Below are positions 59,479 through 64,000 of a DNA stretch of 64,000 bases, one piece after another. Location of the stretch: positions 62,001-126,000 of the forward strand of contig NZ_JAKIKU010000001.1 in assembly GCF_023283985.1 (NCBI RefSeq), given 5' to 3'. The position numbers and the translations under genes were made by a program. Within the stretch, counting starts at the first letter, position 1. Every line of letters begins with the position of its first letter. The DNA is from Shewanella electrodiphila (GTDB lineage: Bacteria; Pseudomonadota; Gammaproteobacteria; Enterobacterales; Shewanellaceae). Under the pieces are notes generated by a model. It was given only the letters and a program-made list of their open reading frames with translations. It ran no database searches and was not told where the DNA came from.

Positions 59479-60732
59479 ATGACTGCCACTCCGATGGTCA
59501 CTAATGATGCTACGGCATTGGGCTTATTAGCCGTTATTCTAGGCTTCGTTTTCTACACCAGTTCTTCTTCACATCCATTTTGGCAAAAGTTTTATAAGTT
59601 CATTCCAGCCTTATTGTTGTGTTACTTCTTACCATCGTTATTAAATACTTTTGGTATTGTCGACGGCGATACTTCAAAACTGTATTACGTTGCCTCACGC
59701 TACTTATTACCCGCTTGTTTAGTGCTATTGATTTTAAGTGTCGATTTAAAAGCGATTTTAAGTCTTGGCCCCAAAGCGATTGTGATGTTTTTAACTGGCA
59801 CCGTGGGCATTGTGATTGGCGGCCCCATTGCCTTACTGATTATTTCAGCGATTAACCCAGATGTATTGGGGGGTAATGGCCCTGATGCGGTATGGCGCGG
59901 CATGACAACTCTTGCTGGCAGTTGGATTGGCGGCGGCGCTAACCAAGCATCAATGAAAGAGATTTATGAAGCAGGCGGCAATATCTTCTCTGTGATGGTC
60001 ACGGTTGATGTGATTGTGGCTAATATCTGGATGGCAGTGTTGTTACTTATGGCATCACGGGCAAAACAGATTGATGCTAAAACAGGGGCGGATACGACTG
60101 CACTTGAAGCGCTCAAGGAAAAAGTTGAAAAGTATCACGCTGAACATGCACGTATTCCGTCACTGCGTGATTTAATGTTAATTGTCGCTATTGGCTTTGG
60201 TGTCACAGGGTTAGCGCATTTTGCAGCTGACTTTTTAGGGCCATTTTTTGAAACTAACTACCCGTGGACACGAGATTACAGCTTAACCTCTAAGTTCTTC
60301 TGGTTAGTGGTACTAGTGACTTCAATTGGTCTTGCGTTATCATTTAGCCCTGTTAAACAGTTAGAAGCGGCCGGCGCATCAAAAGTCGCTTCGGCATTTT
60401 TATACATCCTTGTGGCGACCATTGGTTTGCACATGGATGTCTCAAAGCTCGCTGACGAGCAAAACCTTTGGTATTTTGCCATTGGTATGATTTGGATGGT
60501 TGTCCACGCAAGCTTTATGCTGATTGTCGCTAAACTGATAAAAGCGCCGCTGTTTTATATGGCGGTTGGCAGCCAAGCTAACGTTGGCGGCGCAGCATCA
60601 GCACCAGTGGTTGCTGCAGCATTCCACCCTGCATTAGCACCTGTTGGCGTGTTATTAGCGGTATTGGGTTATGCTGTAGGAACTTATATGGCGTGGTTAT
60701 GTGGACAGTTACTGCAGATTATTGCTGTTTAG
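59479..60732 (+). CDS. DUF819-family membrane permease
   Basis: 417 residues from the ATG at 59479, chosen because AAGGGAG lies about 8 nt upstream; the open frame extends to 59416. About ten membrane helices over the length. Family segments GGNGPDAVWRGMTTLAGSWI and GGGANQASMKEIYEAGG, and near the C-terminus SQANVGGAASAPVVAAAFHPALAPVGVLLA, an inverted-repeat style transporter motif. Substrate unknown. It lies between sirB1 and kdsA, which are adjacent in E. coli. Confidence 0.85.
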   Translation: MTATPMVTNDATALGLLAVILGFVFYTSSSSHPFWQKFYKFIPALLLCYFLPSLLNTFGIVDGDTSKLYYVASRYLLPACLVLLILSVDLKAILSLGPKAIVMFLTGTVGIVIGGPIALLIISAINPDVLGGNGPDAVWRGMTTLAGSWIGGGANQASMKEIYEAGGNIFSVMVTVDVIVANIWMAVLLLMASRAKQIDAKTGADTTALEALKEKVEKYHAEHARIPSLRDLMLIVAIGFGVTGLAHFAADFLGPFFETNYPWTRDYSLTSKFFWLVVLVTSIGLALSFSPVKQLEAAGASKVASAFLYILVATIGLHMDVSKLADEQNLWYFAIGMIWMVVHASFMLIVAKLIKAPLFYMAVGSQANVGGAASAPVVAAAFHPALAPVGVLLAVLGYAVGTYMAWLCGQLLQIIAV

Positions 60733-60753
60733 CCCCATTTTATGTCGCGTTAA

Positions 60754-61641
<888 letters not shown>

Positions 61642-61655
61642 ATAATCGATTCTAT

Positions 61656-61687
61656 AAAAAGCCCTGAACTTTATGACCAAGTTCAGG
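61656..61687 (+). terminator. Terminator after kdsA
   Basis: AAAAAGCCCTGAACTT and AAGTTCAGGGCTTTTT form a perfect 16-bp stem with a 7-nt loop; the sequence continues with T. It is symmetric enough to act for both directions. Confidence 0.92.
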
Positions 61688-61861
61688 GCTTTTTTGTGGT
61701 TTGGATATCAGTTGTTTTGATTGTCATTGTCATTGCGGCTGTATTTATTTGGCCGTTAATTCATGATGAATACAGGTTATGAAATGGATAATGCCAATCT
61801 AATTGATAGTAGAGCAACAAATCATGTTGAACGCCTTATGCAGGCGTCCAACATTTTTTGG

Positions 61862-63889
61862 TTAGCGTAAATGTAGGTAGAAAGGAGAGAACGTATCAAT
61901 CACATCGACTAAGCGTTGAAGGTCGGCAATGTCACCCTTTACAGCTTTGGCAGAAGACTCTTTTACGTTAATGTCTTTGACCAAGAATAGGTGTACTAGG
62001 TCTTTTTTCGACATTTCAACCGACAGGTTAGCTCGCTCAGATTGGAACCCATTGTCGATGGCCATCGTACGGTTAGAGATATTCACTAAATACTTAGCAC
62101 CATCTACCGTCATATTGATCTTGATAGATTCATTATCGTTCAGTTGTTCTGCGATTAAGCGTGTAGGAATAAGTGACATGACATCATCCGTTGGCGCGTC
62201 AACAAATTTACTGGCATCACCAAAGAAATTCATCGTACCTAATAAACCATCAAGCTGACCACGTAACTCTGCTGCACCTGTAAGTGCCCAATGACGCCAG
62301 CCTGGTGTAGATTGTTGCCAACCCCAACGTTCAAGTGCTACCGCTTTTTGTTCACGGGCGGTCATGTCATCTTGATCTACGCGAATAACATGCGTCAGAA
62401 TTTGCATGGCTTCACCGTATTGTTGCTCAGCAATCATTTTGGCCGCAGCTTGTTTGATAGCTTCTGCACCGCCCATCATATCAACGTAAAGTTGAGCCAT
62501 ATTCTTATGATCAGGTTTAGCGAATTCTGACGCATCACCGTTAAACCAACCCACATTACCCGCATAAATATTGGCTACATTTTGATATTCTGAACCACGA
62601 AGTGGGCGCAGGTAATCATGGTCTTTTAGCTCTTCTGGCAGCTTAATGGTGTCAGATAGCTCATGCATTGTGTAACCTTTGTTGATGTAACGAACCGTCT
62701 GGTCTTGCATGTAGCGTAAAGAATCAGCATAAGCTTTCATCACATCTTCCACTCGGTCAGCGTTTACAGCTGAGCGGCCATGATGCAGTGATAGCGTTAC
62801 TGGTTGGTATCTGCGCATACGGTCAATAGAGTCAGCCCATTCTAGGCCATCACGATATTCCGTTCCGCGAATGGTATATAGGTTAGGAATCGTTTCACCT
62901 TGAATCGTGTCGCCGCCGACCATATCGCCCGTTTCATGGACATACATAGCAACACCATCAGGCGCTTCCCCTGGGGTATGGAAAAACTCAAGAGTTAAGC
63001 CGTCAATTTCTAGAATCAGCAAATCGTCAACTAAGATATTCGGCGCAAAAAAGCTTTTGTTTTTCGACTGCATAACAATATCGGCAGGGTATCCAACACC
63101 TTGGTTAACACCTGAGTCATAATTATTGTTGTTCGGAATGAATGCACCGAATGCATAAGCCGTTCGAATTGATTGCTGGTTCAAGTAAATACCAGACTCT
63201 TCGTTCATTTTTCGTTGGAAGTCGGCATGGGCAATAACGTTAATTTTACCTGCTTCAAAGTCTTCTCTTGTTGCTAAGCCTTCCGTTCCCGCCCATTGGT
63301 CAGGGTGGTGATGGGTGTAAAAAATAGTGTGAACTTCGCGCTTATCACCTGTTGCTTCACGATAGGCAGCAAGCATCGCTTCTGCCGTTTCTTTGGTTGA
63401 ACCTGCATCAGAGATGATGAGGCCTTCGTCACCTTGAATGAAGGTAATTGAAGCACCTTCAAAACCAAACGCGTTATACATACGGTCAGATAATTTGAAG
63501 ATAACCGGGTTTGTCATCGCTTCTTCCATCGAAGCCAATTCTGGATGAATTTTCCCCTCAGCAAGCGCTTGCTTCATATTCTCCTGGTTAAACTCAGGGG
63601 TGAATAGTGGCTCTCCACGCCAGACAACTTCAGGGAATGAACCAGCAAGTTTTGTTGTGGCATTTGGTGCAAGCGGGAAGTAGCTTTGTTGTTCAGCCGA
63701 TTTATTTGCATCGATAAATTTGATGCCATTCTTTGTCGGATTATAGTTTTGTGACAACACAACCGAGTATTCGCTGGCATCGAATGAATGATCATGGTCG
63801 CCATGAATTAAGCGCTCTGAAGCACTTGGTGAGTGTGCTAACACGTTGAATGACGCCAAAACAGTTAACGCTAAAATCGTTTTTTTCAT
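61862..63889 (-). CDS. Secreted alkylsulfatase-family metallo-beta-lactamase protein
   Basis: 675 residues with a signal peptide (cleavage near LAHS). Order: N-terminal extension with a His-rich HGDHDHSFD, metallo-beta-lactamase fold with metal motif THHHPDQWAG near residues 197-206, DTIQGETIPNLYTIRG, LSLHHGRSA, then an alkylsulfatase dimerisation domain and a C-terminal SCP2-like domain. Similar to SdsA1/YjcS linear alkylsulfatases in length and order. The usual HxHxDH motif reads HxHxDQ, the last His changed to Gln (codon CAA). Either activity is altered or the metal site differs. ATG at 63889; nothing is visible in the 111 bp upstream except likely promoter sequence. Confidence 0.88.
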   Translation of the reverse strand: MKKTILALTVLASFNVLAHSPSASERLIHGDHDHSFDASEYSVVLSQNYNPTKNGIKFIDANKSAEQQSYFPLAPNATTKLAGSFPEVVWRGEPLFTPEFNQENMKQALAEGKIHPELASMEEAMTNPVIFKLSDRMYNAFGFEGASITFIQGDEGLIISDAGSTKETAEAMLAAYREATGDKREVHTIFYTHHHPDQWAGTEGLATREDFEAGKINVIAHADFQRKMNEESGIYLNQQSIRTAYAFGAFIPNNNNYDSGVNQGVGYPADIVMQSKNKSFFAPNILVDDLLILEIDGLTLEFFHTPGEAPDGVAMYVHETGDMVGGDTIQGETIPNLYTIRGTEYRDGLEWADSIDRMRRYQPVTLSLHHGRSAVNADRVEDVMKAYADSLRYMQDQTVRYINKGYTMHELSDTIKLPEELKDHDYLRPLRGSEYQNVANIYAGNVGWFNGDASEFAKPDHKNMAQLYVDMMGGAEAIKQAAAKMIAEQQYGEAMQILTHVIRVDQDDMTAREQKAVALERWGWQQSTPGWRHWALTGAAELRGQLDGLLGTMNFFGDASKFVDAPTDDVMSLIPTRLIAEQLNDNESIKINMTVDGAKYLVNISNRTMAIDNGFQSERANLSVEMSKKDLVHLFLVKDINVKESSAKAVKGDIADLQRLVDVIDTFSPFYLHLR

Positions 63890-64000
63890 ATAGATACCTG
63901 CTACCGAGTAGAAAATGCTTATTACAAAGGTTATAACCTGTGTTGTGCTTTCTAGTTGAGAAAAATCATAAGCATTTAAGGAATAATAATTTCGTTGTAT

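Overview
The window is gammaproteobacterial and most resembles Shewanella or a close relative in the Alteromonadales. I base this on the gene orders lipB-ybeD-dacA-rlpA-mltB-rodA-mrdA-rlmH-rsfS-nadD-holA-lptE-leuS, lnt-corC-ybeY-phoH-miaB and hemA-prfA-prmC-sirB2-sirB1-kdsA, on the protein sequences themselves, and on the moderate base composition. No database search was possible, so family names rest on motifs, size and gene order.

Layout. 1-13.3 kb: a minus-strand housekeeping block for lipoylation (lipB, cut by the window edge), peptidoglycan synthesis and remodelling (dacA, rlpA, mltB, rodA, mrdA), ribosome maturation (rlmH, rsfS), NAD synthesis (nadD), the DNA polymerase clamp loader (holA), LPS export (lptE) and leuS. 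Many genes overlap by ATGA or TAATG. 13.3-21 kb: ybeL, a type IV pilin-like gene split by a 277-bp inverted-repeat element, then lnt-corC-ybeY-phoH and miaB on the minus strand. 21-24.4 kb: ubiF-like, pth and ychF on the plus strand. 24.5-25.5 kb: seven tRNA genes (Met-Leu-Gln-Gln-Met-Leu-Gln) behind one strong promoter and ending at one terminator.

25.6-51.4 kb is the accessory part. A 15-gene minus-strand run (26.2-42.8 kb) encodes an ExbB/TolQ-like channel protein, two ExbD/TolR-like proteins, a TonB/AgmX-like protein, three TPR-rich envelope proteins, further small envelope proteins, two predicted outer-membrane beta-barrels, a DUF3570 protein, a tiny DUF4266 lipoprotein, a TlpA-type thioredoxin and an HZS-alpha-related dihaem lipoprotein. 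A divergent plus-strand run (43.1-48.5 kb) encodes a DUF1588-like haem protein, a dihaem LamG lipoprotein and a DUF1501 protein with a twin-arginine signal. I read these together as a trans-envelope, probably proton-motive-force-driven machine of Agl/Glt (Myxococcus gliding) architecture coupled to exported c-type haem proteins. This is the best candidate in the window for an undescribed system. It is followed by a 561-bp non-coding element bounded by inverted repeats, an AT-rich orphan lipoprotein gene and an ApbE flavin transferase gene.

51.5-61.7 kb: prs, ispE and lolB on the minus strand, diverging from hemA-prfA-prmC-sirB2-sirB1, a DUF819 permease and kdsA on the plus strand. 61.9-63.9 kb: a secreted metallo-beta-lactamase-fold protein of the alkylsulfatase family with an altered metal-binding motif. 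In E. coli, as I recall, prs lies near pth-ychF and the metT tRNA operon lies beside ubiF; here the accessory block sits between the tRNA array and prs, so the tRNA array may be an insertion point.
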